Shown here: piece after piece, positions 8,271 through 17,034 of the stretch
Layout: each line of letters starts with the position of its first letter
Numbering within the stretch: position 1 is the first letter of the stretch
DNA from: Burkholderia thailandensis E264
Lineage (GTDB): Bacteria > Pseudomonadota > Gammaproteobacteria > Burkholderiales > Burkholderiaceae
DNA: 64,000 nucleotides
Direction: 5' to 3'
Assembly: GCF_000012365.1 (NCBI RefSeq)
Contig: NC_007650.1
Span: forward strand, 868,001 to 932,000
Notes under the pieces: generated by a model
Database searches by the model: none
Told to the model about the DNA's origin: nothing
The model's input: only the letters and a program-made list of their open reading frames with translations
Position numbers and translations under genes: made by a program

Positions 8271-8947
8271 GACCACTCCGGAAAGAGCGACGGCAGGCGC
8301 GCGAGCAGCGTCGCGCCGTCCGAGCTTGCCGCCGCGCGTTCGATCCACGGCGCGCGCGCGGACTCGCGCGGCAGCGCGAGGCGCACGATGCGCATCGGCC
8401 CCGCCGGCGACCACGCCCGTTCGCGCTCGAACAGGCACCAGCCTTCCCATGCGAGGTCGTCATCGGACAGCCGCGCGAGCGGCGCGACCGGCTCGCGCCG
8501 ATCGAGATCGCGCGCGCGCGGCGTGTCGGGCTGCGCGCAGAGCGCGGCGAGCGCGCGGCAGCCGTCGGCGCCGACCCAGCCGGCGAGCCGCTCGCGGCTC
8601 GCGCGGCCGATCCAGTGGCGCAATTCGGTGCGGCGCATCAGCAGCGCGCGCACGCGCATGAGCCGCAGCACGTCGGCGACGGGCAGCGCGGCGAGCCGGT
8701 CCGCGGGCGAATCGAATCCGTCGAGCGTCGGCGATGGCCCCCCGAGCGTGCGCAACAGCAGCAGCGAGCACGCGGCGCGCTGCGCGGGCGCGCGCTCGTG
8801 CATCGCGGCGACGAGCGGCGCGAGCGCGCCGTGCCAGCTCGCGTGAATCCAGTCCGCCGCGCGCCGCGCGTTCGCGTCGTAGCCGGCGAGCCAGGCGGCC
8901 CGTGTCTCGACGCTCGCGCCGCTCGCGGCCGCCGCGCCGCCCGTCAT
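8255..8947 (-). CDS. sctK: T3SS sorting platform protein SctK (HrpB4-like)
   Basis: A 230-residue protein in the hrpB4 position between sctJ and sctL. It has Trp-rich spots ([33 protein letters not shown]) like HrpB4, the SctK equivalent that bridges SctD to the SctQ pods. Overall similarity in this family is low, so position carries much of the weight. Start ATG overlaps the sctJ stop (ATGA at 8944-8947). The protein ends ...[11 protein letters not shown], overlapping sctL. Confidence 0.78.
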   Translation of the reverse strand: MTGGAAAASGASVETRAAWLAGYDANARRAADWIHASWHGALAPLVAAMHERAPAQRAACSLLLLRTLGGPSPTLDGFDSPADRLAALPVADVLRLMRVRALLMRRTELRHWIGRASRERLAGWVGADGCRALAALCAQPDTPRARDLDRREPVAPLARLSDDDLAWEGWCLFERERAWSPAGPMRIVRLALPRESARAPWIERAAASSDGATLLARLPSLFPEWSWLFG

Positions 8948-9801
8948 CGCACGCCGGCCTGACGGGGCGCGGCCGCGGCCTTCGCGCCGCCGCCGCGCAG
9001 CCGCGCGGCGAGCCCGCCCGCGCCCGGGCCTGCGCCGCCGCTCTTGCGCGCGCGCCACCACAGCGCGCCGCCCGCGGCCGCGAGCGCGATGCACGCGATG
9101 ACGGCGGCCAGCACGCCGACGAGCATCGCGCCGCCGGATTTCCGCGCGGGGGGCTGCGCGGCCGACACCAGATCGACCGGGTCGGCCGCGACCGACGTGA
9201 CGCTCACTTCGTCGTACGTCAGCCCTTCGACGCTATGGACGACGAGGTTCTTGATCTGCGGCGTGAGCGTCGCGAGATTCGCGCTCGGCCGGTACTTGAT
9301 GAACACCGACGCCGACGAAGGCTTCGCGACCTGCGCGAGCGGATCGTTGTTCGGCAGCACGATGTGCACGCGCGCGACGACGACGCCGTCGATCTTCGAC
9401 AGCGTGTCCGACAGCTCCTGCGACACGCCGTAGATGAAGCGCACGCGTTCCTCGGTCGGCGTCGACACGAGGCCGTCCTTCTTGAAGAGCGCGCCGAGAT
9501 CGTCGTAGCGCGTGGCGGGCAGCCCGCGCGCGCGCAGCACTTCCATTGCCTTGACGATCTGCTTGTCGTCGACGGCGAGCGTCCATGTCTTGCCGCCGTC
9601 GGGCGTCTTCTTTTGCGCATCGACGCCGTTTTGCAGCAGCGCGGCCATCATCTCGTTGCAGTCGCGCTCGGCGAGGCCGCCGTACAGCTCCTGCTGGCAC
9701 CCGGCGACGAGCGCCGCGCATGCGGCGAGCGCGGCGAGCCGGGCCGGCAGCCGGGCCAGGCTGCGGCCGGCGGCGCGGTTCGGGAGACGGAATGGTTTCA
9801 T
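8944..9801 (-). CDS. sctJ: T3SS inner ring lipoprotein SctJ (HrcJ)
   Basis: A 285-residue lipoprotein of the inner-membrane ring. A signal peptide ends in the lipobox LVAGC near residue 33. The conserved YscJ/FliF region follows ([42 protein letters not shown]). A C-terminal membrane anchor lies around [20 protein letters not shown] with a basic tail. I chose ATG 9801. A GTG at 9807 in the same frame overlaps the sctI stop as GTGA, matches the overlap style of this operon, and would add two residues. Confidence 0.95.
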   Translation of the reverse strand: MKPFRLPNRAAGRSLARLPARLAALAACAALVAGCQQELYGGLAERDCNEMMAALLQNGVDAQKKTPDGGKTWTLAVDDKQIVKAMEVLRARGLPATRYDDLGALFKKDGLVSTPTEERVRFIYGVSQELSDTLSKIDGVVVARVHIVLPNNDPLAQVAKPSSASVFIKYRPSANLATLTPQIKNLVVHSVEGLTYDEVSVTSVAADPVDLVSAAQPPARKSGGAMLVGVLAAVIACIALAAAGGALWWRARKSGGAGPGAGGLAARLRGGGAKAAAAPRQAGVR

Positions 9802-9803
9802 GA

Positions 9804-10220
9804 TCACTGGTTCTTCATCAGCGAGCCGATCGCGTCCTTCGTCGACGTGACGACGCTCATCTTCGCCTGCATGTCGATCTGCAGGGCGGTCGCCTCGGCC
9901 GACGCCCGCAGCGATGCCGCCAACATCTCGTTGGTCGACATCTCGTGCGCGTGCCGGCTCAGAAAGGCGGCATTGTCGAGCACCTGCTTGATCGCGGCGT
10001 CCGACGTCTCGACGAGTTTCGCCACCGCGCTCGTTTCGTGCGCGTGCGCCGCGGGCGGCACCGGCGTCGCGTTCGACATCAGCGCCTGGAAGCGGCCGGC
10101 GACCTCGGCGCCGACCTCCGGCGGGACGTTGGGCATCGACGCGGCCGGCGCGGCGGCCGCGTCCTGAAACGCGGCGTCGAGCGCGCGGGTCAGGTCGATC
10201 GGGGAAAGCGGGGCGTTCAT
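9804..10220 (-). CDS. sctI: T3SS inner rod protein SctI (HrpB2-like)
   Basis: A 138-residue protein with GAGGAGG 5 bases before the ATG. The C-terminal half ([40 protein letters not shown]) resembles HrpB2/YscI inner rod proteins, whose conserved C-terminal helix sits inside the basal body. The N-terminal half is Ala/Pro-rich and probably disordered. The gene lies between hrpB1 and sctJ, the same order as in Ralstonia and Xanthomonas. Confidence 0.87.
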   Translation of the reverse strand: MNAPLSPIDLTRALDAAFQDAAAAPAASMPNVPPEVGAEVAGRFQALMSNATPVPPAAHAHETSAVAKLVETSDAAIKQVLDNAAFLSRHAHEMSTNEMLAASLRASAEATALQIDMQAKMSVVTSTKDAIGSLMKNQ

Positions 10221-10233
10221 GCGGGCCTCCTCG

Positions 10234-10788
10234 TCAAAGACGCAGATATTGCTGATGCGCGAACGCGGCCTGCGCGTCGAAGCCGCCCGACGGATTCGCG
10301 GGCGCCGCGTCGTCGGGGGCGGCCGATCCGGGCAATTCCCACACGCCCGTGCGTTGCGCATGCTCCTTCGCGAGCATCACGTCATGCTGCCGCTCGAGCG
10401 CGCGCACGAGCGCGATCGCCTGCGCGGGGCCGCCCGCCGCCAGCACGTCGTCGGCGGCGCTTCGCCACTGCGGATCGCGCTTCAGTTGCAGCGCGAACGC
10501 GAGCAGCGCCTTGCCGTAGATCGCGTTCGTCGGGCCGTTCGACACCTCCGCGAACACGCGCACCGCGTCGTCGAAGTTGCCGAGCGCGACGTGCAGCATG
10601 CCGTCGAACATGTCGGCGGCGGGCAGTTGCGGCGCGAGCACGCGCAGCGCGTCGATCAGCAGGCCGATATCGTAGGGATCGGCAGCCGGGCCGCCGAGCG
10701 CGCCGCCGAGCGCGAGGCTCGCCGCGTCGATCAGTACGTTCAGCGCCGCTTGGCTGCATCGCAGATAGGTCGGCCGGGATTCGTCCAT
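10234..10788 (-). CDS. hrpB1: HrpB1/HrpK-family T3SS protein (TPR-like)
   Basis: A 184-residue, helical, Ala/Leu-rich protein resembling the HrpB1/HrpK family (YDIGLLIDALRVLAPQLPAA; MLHVALGNFDDAVRVFAEVS). HrpB1 in Xanthomonas is a periplasmic peptidoglycan-associated assembly factor. It is the first gene of the leftward operon, and its promoter region carries a hrpII-type box about 100 bp upstream. A paralogue is present at 22417-22902. Confidence 0.85.
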   Translation of the reverse strand: MDESRPTYLRCSQAALNVLIDAASLALGGALGGPAADPYDIGLLIDALRVLAPQLPAADMFDGMLHVALGNFDDAVRVFAEVSNGPTNAIYGKALLAFALQLKRDPQWRSAADDVLAAGGPAQAIALVRALERQHDVMLAKEHAQRTGVWELPGSAAPDDAAPANPSGGFDAQAAFAHQQYLRL

Positions 10789-10888
10789 GGTGTGCGCTCC
10801 GTGTCGCCGCGCGAGCGGCGCATGTCGTTGAGGAAAAGGCGTATGGGGCGCAAGGTAGCAGCGCGCGGCGGCCGCCCGGCCGCCGATG

Positions 10889-10912
10889 CGAAGCCGCGCC
10901 GCGCGCAGCGAA
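10889..10912 (-). promoter_or_regulatory. hrpII-type box for the leftward hrpB1 operon
   Basis: CGAA at 10889-10892 and 10909-10912 (TTCG-N16-TTCG on the minus strand), about 100 bp upstream of hrpB1. Together with the box at 10926-10949 it forms one long inverted repeat around a centre near 10919. Confidence 0.8.
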
Positions 10913-10925
10913 GCGTCGCGCGCGC

Positions 10926-10949
10926 TTCGCTGCGCGCGGCGCGGCTTCG
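10926..10949 (+). promoter_or_regulatory. hrpII-type box for the rightward sctU operon
   Basis: TTCG at 10926-10929 and 10946-10949, separated by 16 bases, 74 bp upstream of sctU. It is the mirror image of the leftward box: the arms (GCGAAGCCGCGCC... and ...GGCGCGGCTTCGG) pair almost perfectly. Confidence 0.8.
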
Positions 10950-11023
10950 GGTGGGCGCGTGCGCGCGGCGCGGCGCGCCGCTAACGTACGCGTCGTGTCC
11001 GACTCTCGACAGGAACGCCGGCG

Positions 11024-12106
11024 ATGGCCGAAGAGAAAACCGAAGAGCCCACCGAGCGGAAGCTGAAGAAGGCCCGGGAGAAGGGCCAGGTCGCGAAGAG
11101 CAAGGACGTCGCGGACGCGGCGACGCTGGCGGCCGCGATCGGCGTGCTGACGGCGGGCGAGGCGATGCTGACGGGCGGCCTGTCGCGCGCGATCCGCACC
11201 GCGCTCGATTTCGTGCACGGCGAGCGCACGCCGCAGGCGACGCTCGCCGCGTTGCACGATCTCGCCGCGAGCGCCGGGCTGACGATGCTGCCGTTCGTCG
11301 CCGCCGCGATCGTCGCGGGCGTTGCATCGCAAGCGCCGCAGGCGGGTTTCATGATCACGCTCGAACCCGTGATGCCGAAGTTCGACGCGATCAGCCCGAT
11401 GGCGGGGATCAAGCGGATCTTCTCGACGAAATCGCTGCTCGAGCTCGTGAAGATGATCGTCAAGGCGATCGTGCTCACGTGCGTGATCTGGAAGATGATG
11501 ACATCGCTGTTTCCGCTCGTCGTCGCGAGCGTGTACGAGGCGACGCCGCAGCTTTCGCGCGTGCTGTGGACCGTGCTGATGAAACTGTTCGGCGTCGTCG
11601 CGCTCGTCGTCGCGGTGTTCGCCGCGGCCGATTACAAGATCTCGCGCGCGATGTTCATCCGCGACAACCGGATGACGAAGGAGGAGACCAAGCGCGAGCA
11701 CAAGGAGAGCGAGGGCGATCCGCACACGAAGGGCGAGCGCCGCCGGCTCGCGCGCGAGATCGCGACGAGCGCGCCGCCGCGGCAGAAGGTCGGCCAGGCG
11801 AACGTGCTCGTCGTCAACCCGACGCACTACGCGGTCGCGATCCGCTACGCGCCCGACGAGCATCCGTTGCCGCGGGTGATCGAGAAAGCCGTCGACGACG
11901 GCGCGCTCGCGCTGCGCCGCCACGCGCACGCGCTCGGCGTGCCGATCGTCGGCAACCCGAGCGTCGCGCGCGCGCTGTACCGCGTCGAGCGCGACGCGGC
12001 GATTCCCGAAGAACTGTTCGAAACGGTGGCCGCGATCCTGCGCTGGGTCGAGTCCATCTCGGGCGTGCGCGCCGACGCCGCCGTTCCCTGCGCGAGGTCG
12101 TCATGA
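11024..12106 (+). CDS. sctU: T3SS export switch protein SctU (HrcU)
   Basis: A 360-residue inner-membrane protein of the export apparatus that switches substrate class after self-cleavage. The N-terminus has the family opening MAEEKTEEPTERKLKKAREK. Four membrane segments lie in roughly the first 210 residues. The autocleavage motif NPTH starts at about residue 265 in VLVVNPTHYAVAIRY. Length is normal. It opens the rightward operon behind the palindromic hrpII pair and overlaps sctV as ATGA (12103-12106). Confidence 0.97.
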   Translation: MAEEKTEEPTERKLKKAREKGQVAKSKDVADAATLAAAIGVLTAGEAMLTGGLSRAIRTALDFVHGERTPQATLAALHDLAASAGLTMLPFVAAAIVAGVASQAPQAGFMITLEPVMPKFDAISPMAGIKRIFSTKSLLELVKMIVKAIVLTCVIWKMMTSLFPLVVASVYEATPQLSRVLWTVLMKLFGVVALVVAVFAAADYKISRAMFIRDNRMTKEETKREHKESEGDPHTKGERRRLAREIATSAPPRQKVGQANVLVVNPTHYAVAIRYAPDEHPLPRVIEKAVDDGALALRRHAHALGVPIVGNPSVARALYRVERDAAIPEELFETVAAILRWVESISGVRADAAVPCARSS

Positions 12107-14175
12107 CGCTGAAATCCCTCAAACTTCCCGCCGGCGGCGAGGTCGGCATCACGGTGCTCGTCGTCGCGATCGTGTCGCTGATGATCCTGCCGCTGCCGCC
12201 CGAGGTGATCGACGTGCTGCTCGGCGTGAACATCGCGATCAGCGTCACGCTGCTGATGGTGACGATGTACGTCGGCAGCATCGTGTCACTGTCGGTGTTT
12301 CCGTCGGTGCTGCTGTTCACGACGCTGTACCGGCTGTCGCTGAACATCGCGTCGACGAAGTCGATCCTGCTGCACGCGAACGCGGGCGACATCATCGAGA
12401 GCTTCGGCGAGCTCGTCGTCGGCGGCAATCTCGTCGTCGGCCTCGTCGTGTTCCTGATCATCACGACCGTGCAGTTCATCGTGATCGCGAAGGGCTCGGA
12501 GCGCGTCGCCGAAGTCGGCGCGCGCTTCACGCTCGACGCGATGCCCGGCAAGCAGATGAGCATCGACGCGGACCTGCGCGCGAACATCCTCACGCCCGAC
12601 GAGGCGCGCCGCAAGCGCGCGACGCTCGCGAAGGAGAGCCAGCTGCACGGCGGGATGGACGGCGCGATGAAGTTCGTCAAGGGCGACGCGATCGCGGGGC
12701 TCATCATCACGCTCGTGAACATCGTCGCGGGCATCGCGATCGGCGTGATGTACCACGGGATGACGGCGGGGGAAGCGGCGAACCGCTTCTCGATCCTGTC
12801 GGTCGGCGACGCGATGGTGTCGCAGATCCCGTCGCTCCTGATCTCGGTCGCGGCGGGCGTGATGATCACGCGCGTCGCCGACGATCATGACGAAGGCGAG
12901 GGCGCGTCGCTCGGCTCCGAGATCGCGAGGCAACTGGGCGGCAGCCATCGCGCGCTGTATTTCGCGGCGGTGCTGCTGCTCGGCTTCGCCGCGGTGCCGG
13001 GCTTTCCGGCGGCGCTCTTCGCGCTGCTGTCGGCGACGCTCGCGTTCGCCGGCTACCGGCTGCACAAGGGCGCGCGCCGCACGACCGCGCGCGGCGAGCC
13101 GGTGATCGCGCTGCAGCGCGCGGGCGCGAAGAGCGGCACGCCGTCGATCCTGCCGCGCGCGCCGCTCTTCACGTGCGCGATCGGCGTGCGCGTCGCGCCC
13201 GATCTCGTCGCGCGGCTCGCGCCCGCCGCGCTCGACCGCGCGTTCGACGAGGAGCGCGCGAAGCTGCAGGAGGAGCAGGGGCTGCCGTTTCCCGGCATCA
13301 CGCTGTGGACGAGCGACGCGCTGCCCGAATCGACGTGCGAGATCCTGATGCGCGACGTGCCGCAGACGCGGCTCGAATTGCCGGCCGACCAGACGATGCT
13401 GCCCGATGCGGCGTCCGATCCCGCGCTCGCCGGCCGCTGCACGAAACGCGGGCCGGCGGGCGGCCTCGCGCAGAGCTACTGGATCGACGACAAGGCGGCG
13501 CCGGCCGGCGTGCGCGCATGGCGCGCCGAGCAGGTGATCGCGCACGAGACGATCGCGCTGCTTAGGCGCAACGCCTATCTGTTCCTCGGCATTCAGGAAA
13601 CCCAGTGGATTCTCGATCAGCTCGGCCTCGACTATCCGGGGCTCGTCGCCGAGGTGCAGAAGGCGCTGCCGACGCAACGGATCGCCGACGTGCTGCGCCG
13701 CCTGCTCGAAGAGCACATCCCGATCCGCAACGCGCGCGACATCATGGAGAGCCTCGTCGCGTGGGGGCCGAAGGAGAAGGACATGCTGATGCTCGCCGAA
13801 TACGTGCGCGGCGACCTGTCGCGCTATCTCGCGTATCGGGCGGCGCGCGGCGCGCGGCAATTGCCGGCGGTGCTGCTCGACATGGCGGTCGAGCAGCACA
13901 TCCGGCAATCGATCAAGCAGACGCCCGCCGGCAACTTCCTCGCGCTGCCGCCCGAGCAGGTGCGCTACCTGGTCGACAGCGTGGCGTCGTTCGTCGGCGA
14001 TGCGCCGCGCGACGACGTCGCGCTCGTCACGTCGATGGACGTGCGCCGCTACACGCGGCGGATGATCGAGGCGCGGCTCGGCTGGCTGCCCGTCTATTCG
14101 TATCAGGAGCTGGGCGACCAGGTTCAATTGCAGCCGCTCGGCCGCGTGACGATGCCGCAGGCGGCCCACGCATGA
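12103..14175 (+). CDS. sctV: T3SS export gate protein SctV (HrcV)
   Basis: A 690-residue protein forming the nonameric export gate. The N-terminal membrane half contains the FHIPEP-family region (DAMPGKQMSIDADLRANILT; VVFLIITTVQFIVIAKGSER). The cytosolic half begins after about residue 330 and ends ...DQVQLQPLGRVTMPQAAHA. The start is set by the ATGA overlap with sctU; a much longer open frame upstream is a shadow of sctU. The stop overlaps the next gene (ATGA at 14172-14175). Confidence 0.97.
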   Translation: MTLKSLKLPAGGEVGITVLVVAIVSLMILPLPPEVIDVLLGVNIAISVTLLMVTMYVGSIVSLSVFPSVLLFTTLYRLSLNIASTKSILLHANAGDIIESFGELVVGGNLVVGLVVFLIITTVQFIVIAKGSERVAEVGARFTLDAMPGKQMSIDADLRANILTPDEARRKRATLAKESQLHGGMDGAMKFVKGDAIAGLIITLVNIVAGIAIGVMYHGMTAGEAANRFSILSVGDAMVSQIPSLLISVAAGVMITRVADDHDEGEGASLGSEIARQLGGSHRALYFAAVLLLGFAAVPGFPAALFALLSATLAFAGYRLHKGARRTTARGEPVIALQRAGAKSGTPSILPRAPLFTCAIGVRVAPDLVARLAPAALDRAFDEERAKLQEEQGLPFPGITLWTSDALPESTCEILMRDVPQTRLELPADQTMLPDAASDPALAGRCTKRGPAGGLAQSYWIDDKAAPAGVRAWRAEQVIAHETIALLRRNAYLFLGIQETQWILDQLGLDYPGLVAEVQKALPTQRIADVLRRLLEEHIPIRNARDIMESLVAWGPKEKDMLMLAEYVRGDLSRYLAYRAARGARQLPAVLLDMAVEQHIRQSIKQTPAGNFLALPPEQVRYLVDSVASFVGDAPRDDVALVTSMDVRRYTRRMIEARLGWLPVYSYQELGDQVQLQPLGRVTMPQAAHA

Positions 14176-14780
14176 GCGCCGCCGATCTGAGGCCCGTGCG
14201 GATCATCGCGGGCGAGCCCGCGCCCGAGCCGGACGGCGCGCCGGCGCCGCGCGCGGCGCGCCGCGGCTTCGACTACGCGCAGTTGATGCGGCGCTCGCGC
14301 GTTGCGCCCGCCGGCGAGCGCGCCGCGGCCGGCGACGAGCGGCGGCGCGACGCGCTGATGCCGTGGCGCGACGGCGCCGCGCCGCGGTTCGAGCGCGATC
14401 CGGCCGCGCTGCCGGATGCGCTCGGGCGCGAGGCGATGGCGCGCGCGCGCGCGGGCTCCGACGCGTTCGTCAATCAGGTGTTCGCGCAGCGCGAGCGGAT
14501 GGTGTGCGTCGCCGAAGCGCTCGCGCCCGAGATCGCCGCGCTGTGCGGCAGCGACGCGTCGAACCGTTGGGAGATCAGCCTGCCGCTCGACGCGGCGCTG
14601 CTGCCGGACACGGTGCTGCATCTCGTTCTTTCGCGTTTCGACTTGCGGCTTCGGTTCCAGACGCCCGACGCGGCGACGCGGCACTTACTCTGCACGCATG
14701 GCGCGACGCTGCACGCGCGACTCGACACGCTGCTTGCGCATCACGGCGCGCCGCGCGCGATCGAGATCGACGTCGACTGA
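14172..14780 (+). CDS. sctP: T3SS substrate-switch protein SctP (HpaP/HpaC-like)
   Basis: A 202-residue protein in the hpaP/hpaC position directly after sctV. The N-terminal half is Ala/Pro/Arg-rich. The C-terminal half has the compact beta-rich segment of HrpP/YscP-type proteins (NRWEISLPLDAALLPDTVLH, RFDLRLRFQT). Family members control substrate specificity with SctU. Identity is inferred mainly from position and general layout. Its 3' half contains a hrpII-type box for the following sctQ operon. Confidence 0.75.
   Translation: MSAADLRPVRIIAGEPAPEPDGAPAPRAARRGFDYAQLMRRSRVAPAGERAAAGDERRRDALMPWRDGAAPRFERDPAALPDALGREAMARARAGSDAFVNQVFAQRERMVCVAEALAPEIAALCGSDASNRWEISLPLDAALLPDTVLHLVLSRFDLRLRFQTPDAATRHLLCTHGATLHARLDTLLAHHGAPRAIEIDVD
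14630..14653 (+). promoter_or_regulatory. hrpII-type box inside sctP, upstream of sctQ
   Basis: TTCG at 14630-14633 and 14650-14653 with 16 bases between, 162 bp before the sctQ start. In Xanthomonas the hrcQ operon has its own promoter, so an internal box is plausible. Because it lies in coding DNA it could also be chance. Confidence 0.5.
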
Positions 14781-14814
14781 GCGAGCACGCCACCAAACCC
14801 GACCGCCTGCGACG

Positions 14815-16086
14815 ATGAACACCGAGCCGATCGAACTGGAATCCGATATCGCCGAGCCGTCCGGCATCGACGCCGCGCTGCCGCTGCCCGCGTGCAGCGC
14901 GTTCGACGCGGCGCTCGCGCGCCTGCTGGCCGACGCGCGGCTCGCCGCGTGGCTCGCGCGCTTTCCGGCGTTGTCCGGCTGGCGCGCGGTGACCGGCGAG
15001 CGGCCGCGCTTCGAGCGCCCGGGCGTGCTCGAGCTGCGGCGCGGCGGCGCGAGCGCGCGCGTCGCGATCGACCTCGCGGCGTTTCCGGCGCTCGACGTCG
15101 TCGCCGCGCGCGCGCTCGACGCGCAAGGCGATGCGAGTTTCTCGCTGCGCACGGCGCTCGCGTCGACGCTGCTCGCGCCGCTCGTCGCCGCGTTCGCGGC
15201 GGCGGGGCTCGACGGCGTGACGATCGGCGCGCTGCACGCCGCGCATCCGGCGGCGCTCGACGCGACGCGCTGCGTGCTGTCGTTCGCGCTCGACGGCGCG
15301 CCGATGCGCTGCGCGCTGCTCGATGCGCAAACGCCGTGGCTCGATGCGCTCGCGACGCGGCTGCGAAGCGAGCGGCCGCGCGATGCGGCGACGCGCTTCG
15401 CGCGCGTGCGCCTGGCCGGCCGCGTGCGGCTCGGCACGCGCAGCCTGCCGCTCGCGGTGCTGCGCAGCCTGCGCCCGGGCGACGTGCTGCTGGACATCGC
15501 GCCCGCCGCGCTCGGCGCCGCGCGGGTGGGCCCGCTGCATGCCTGGTGGGGCGCGCGTCGCGCGACGCAATGGCATGCAACCGTTCTGATCGAGGGAAAC
15601 ACGATGACGATGACCGATATGCCGGACACGGCGGACGATCTCGACGAGCCGATCGTCGCGGGCGACCCGCCGGGCCGTCCGCCCGCGGGTTCACCCGGCG
15701 ATTCACCAGCCGATTCACGGGGTGATTCGCCTGCCGATCCGCTTGCCGACTCGCTTGCAGATTCGCCTGCCGGCTCGCCTGCCGATCCGCAGGCGGATTC
15801 GTCACTCGATTCGTCGAGCGATGCGCCGTGCTGCGCGCCCGAGCCCGCGGACCTCGGCGACGTCGAGCTGCCCGTGCACGTCGAGCTCGACACGCTGTCG
15901 CTGTCGATCGCCGAGCTCGCCGCGCTGCGGCCGGGCTACGTGCTCGAGCTGCCGCTCGCCGCGCGCGACGCGCCGGTGCGGCTCGTCGCGTATGGCCAGA
16001 CGATAGGCGGCGGCCGGCTCGTCGCGGTGGGCGCGCATCTCGGCGTGCGGATCGACCGGATGGCGGGCGACGATGGTTCAGTTTAA
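14815..16086 (+). CDS. sctQ: T3SS C-ring/sorting platform protein SctQ (HrcQ)
   Basis: A 423-residue protein of the cytosolic pods. The N-terminal domain (about 1-260) is joined to a C-terminal SpoA/SPOA domain (about 335-423: VELPVHVELDTLSLSIAELA, PGYVLELPLAARDAPVRLVA). Between them is a low-complexity linker of Asp-Ser-Pro-Ala repeats (about 285-335) encoded by imperfect 12-bp repeats. In Pseudomonas syringae the two halves are separate genes (hrcQA/hrcQB). Here they are fused, but an internal start with a good ribosome binding site lies at 15604. The end overlaps sctR by 14 bp. Confidence 0.93.
   Translation: MNTEPIELESDIAEPSGIDAALPLPACSAFDAALARLLADARLAAWLARFPALSGWRAVTGERPRFERPGVLELRRGGASARVAIDLAAFPALDVVAARALDAQGDASFSLRTALASTLLAPLVAAFAAAGLDGVTIGALHAAHPAALDATRCVLSFALDGAPMRCALLDAQTPWLDALATRLRSERPRDAATRFARVRLAGRVRLGTRSLPLAVLRSLRPGDVLLDIAPAALGAARVGPLHAWWGARRATQWHATVLIEGNTMTMTDMPDTADDLDEPIVAGDPPGRPPAGSPGDSPADSRGDSPADPLADSLADSPAGSPADPQADSSLDSSSDAPCCAPEPADLGDVELPVHVELDTLSLSIAELAALRPGYVLELPLAARDAPVRLVAYGQTIGGGRLVAVGAHLGVRIDRMAGDDGSV
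15604..16086 (+). other. Probable internally initiated SctQ-C product
   Basis: GAGGGAA lies 5 bases before an in-frame ATG at 15604 (MTMTDMPDTADDLDE). Starting there would give a 160-residue product made of the linker plus the SPOA domain. Internal translation of a C-terminal SctQ fragment is known for Yersinia YscQ, Salmonella SpaO and Shigella Spa33. Its occurrence here is inferred from the ribosome binding site and domain boundary. Confidence 0.6.
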
Positions 16087-16723
16087 CGACGTCACCGGCC
16101 TCTTGATCGCCGTGCTCGTGATGAGCATGGTGCCGTTCATCGCGATGGTGGTCACGTCGTACGCGAAGATCGTCGTCGTGCTCGGCCTGCTGCGCAACGC
16201 GCTCGGCGTGCAGCAGGTGCCGCCGAACATGGTGCTCAACGGCATCGCGATCCTCGTGTCGCTGTACATCATGGCGCCGATCGGCTTCGCCGCGCAGCAG
16301 CAACTGCAGGGGCAGGCGCTGTCGCCGCAGCCGACGCAGGCGATGCTGCAGGCGTTCGGCGCGGCGAAGGAGCCGTTCCGCCAGTTCCTCGCCGCGCACT
16401 CGCGCGAGCGCGAGAAGCGCTTTTTCCTGCGCTCCGCGTCGGTGGTCTGGCCGAAGGCGGCGGCCGCGCAACTGCGCGAGGACGACCTGATCGTGCTCGC
16501 GCCCGCGTTCACGCTCGCGCAGATGACCGACGCGTTCCGCATCGGCTTCATCCTCTACATCGCGTTCGTCATCGTCGATCTCGTGATCGCGAACGTGCTG
16601 ATGTCGATGGGGATGAACCAGGTGCAGCCGACCAACGTCGCGATCCCGTTCAAGCTGATGCTGTTCGTCGTGATGGACGGCTGGTCGACACTCGTGCACG
16701 GCCTCGTGCTGACCTATTCCTGA
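16073..16723 (+). CDS. sctR: T3SS export apparatus protein SctR (HrcR)
   Basis: A 216-residue inner-membrane protein of the export gate core. The conserved segments MVVTSYAKIVVVLGLLRNAL and GVQQVPPNMVLNGIAILVSL are characteristic of SctR/FliP, as is the C-terminal LMSMGMNQVQPTNVAIPFKL. Four membrane spans are visible and the length is normal. It begins inside the end of sctQ. Confidence 0.97.
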   Translation: MVQFNDVTGLLIAVLVMSMVPFIAMVVTSYAKIVVVLGLLRNALGVQQVPPNMVLNGIAILVSLYIMAPIGFAAQQQLQGQALSPQPTQAMLQAFGAAKEPFRQFLAAHSREREKRFFLRSASVVWPKAAAAQLREDDLIVLAPAFTLAQMTDAFRIGFILYIAFVIVDLVIANVLMSMGMNQVQPTNVAIPFKLMLFVVMDGWSTLVHGLVLTYS

Positions 16724-16770
16724 TGCTCGCTGACCGATTTCCGATTTTCGATTCCGAGGAGGCTCGCCCG

Positions 16771-17034
16771 ATGGAAACCGACGACCTGATCCGGCTCACG
16801 TCGCAAGGCATGATGCTGTGTCTCTACATCTCGCTGCCCGTCGTGCTCGTCGCGGCCGCGTCCGGCCTCGCGATCTCGTTCCTGCAGGCGATCACGTCGT
16901 TGCAGGAGCAGAGCATCTCGTACGGCGTGAAGCTGGTCGCGGTGACGGTGACGGTGGCCATCACCGGGCCGTGGGCGGCCGCCGAGATCCTGCACTTCGC
17001 GCAGCAGCTGCTCACTGCGGCGGTGCCGTCATGA
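16771..17034 (+). CDS. sctS: T3SS export apparatus protein SctS (HrcS)
   Basis: An 87-residue protein with two membrane spans, as in SctS/FliQ. GAGGAGG lies just upstream of ATG 16771. An earlier in-frame ATG at 16723 would add 16 residues that the family lacks, so I rejected it. The core LISFLQAITSLQEQSIS-like stretch is typical (here SFLQAITSLQEQSISYGVK). The stop overlaps the next ATG as ATGA. Confidence 0.95.
   Translation: METDDLIRLTSQGMMLCLYISLPVVLVAAASGLAISFLQAITSLQEQSISYGVKLVAVTVTVAITGPWAAAEILHFAQQLLTAAVPS

Noticed and set aside
10219..12102. Long upstream extension of sctV in the same frame
   Set aside because: It crosses the sctU gene and the divergent promoter; the ATGA overlap at 12103 is the proper start.
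12286..14169. Minus-strand open frame of 627 residues opposite sctV
   Set aside because: Arg/His/Asp-rich shadow of the well-conserved sctV gene, without recognisable domains.
15690..15825. Separate tandem-repeat element inside sctQ
   Set aside because: Imperfect 12-bp repeats that simply encode the Asp/Ser/Pro/Ala linker; included in the sctQ entry.
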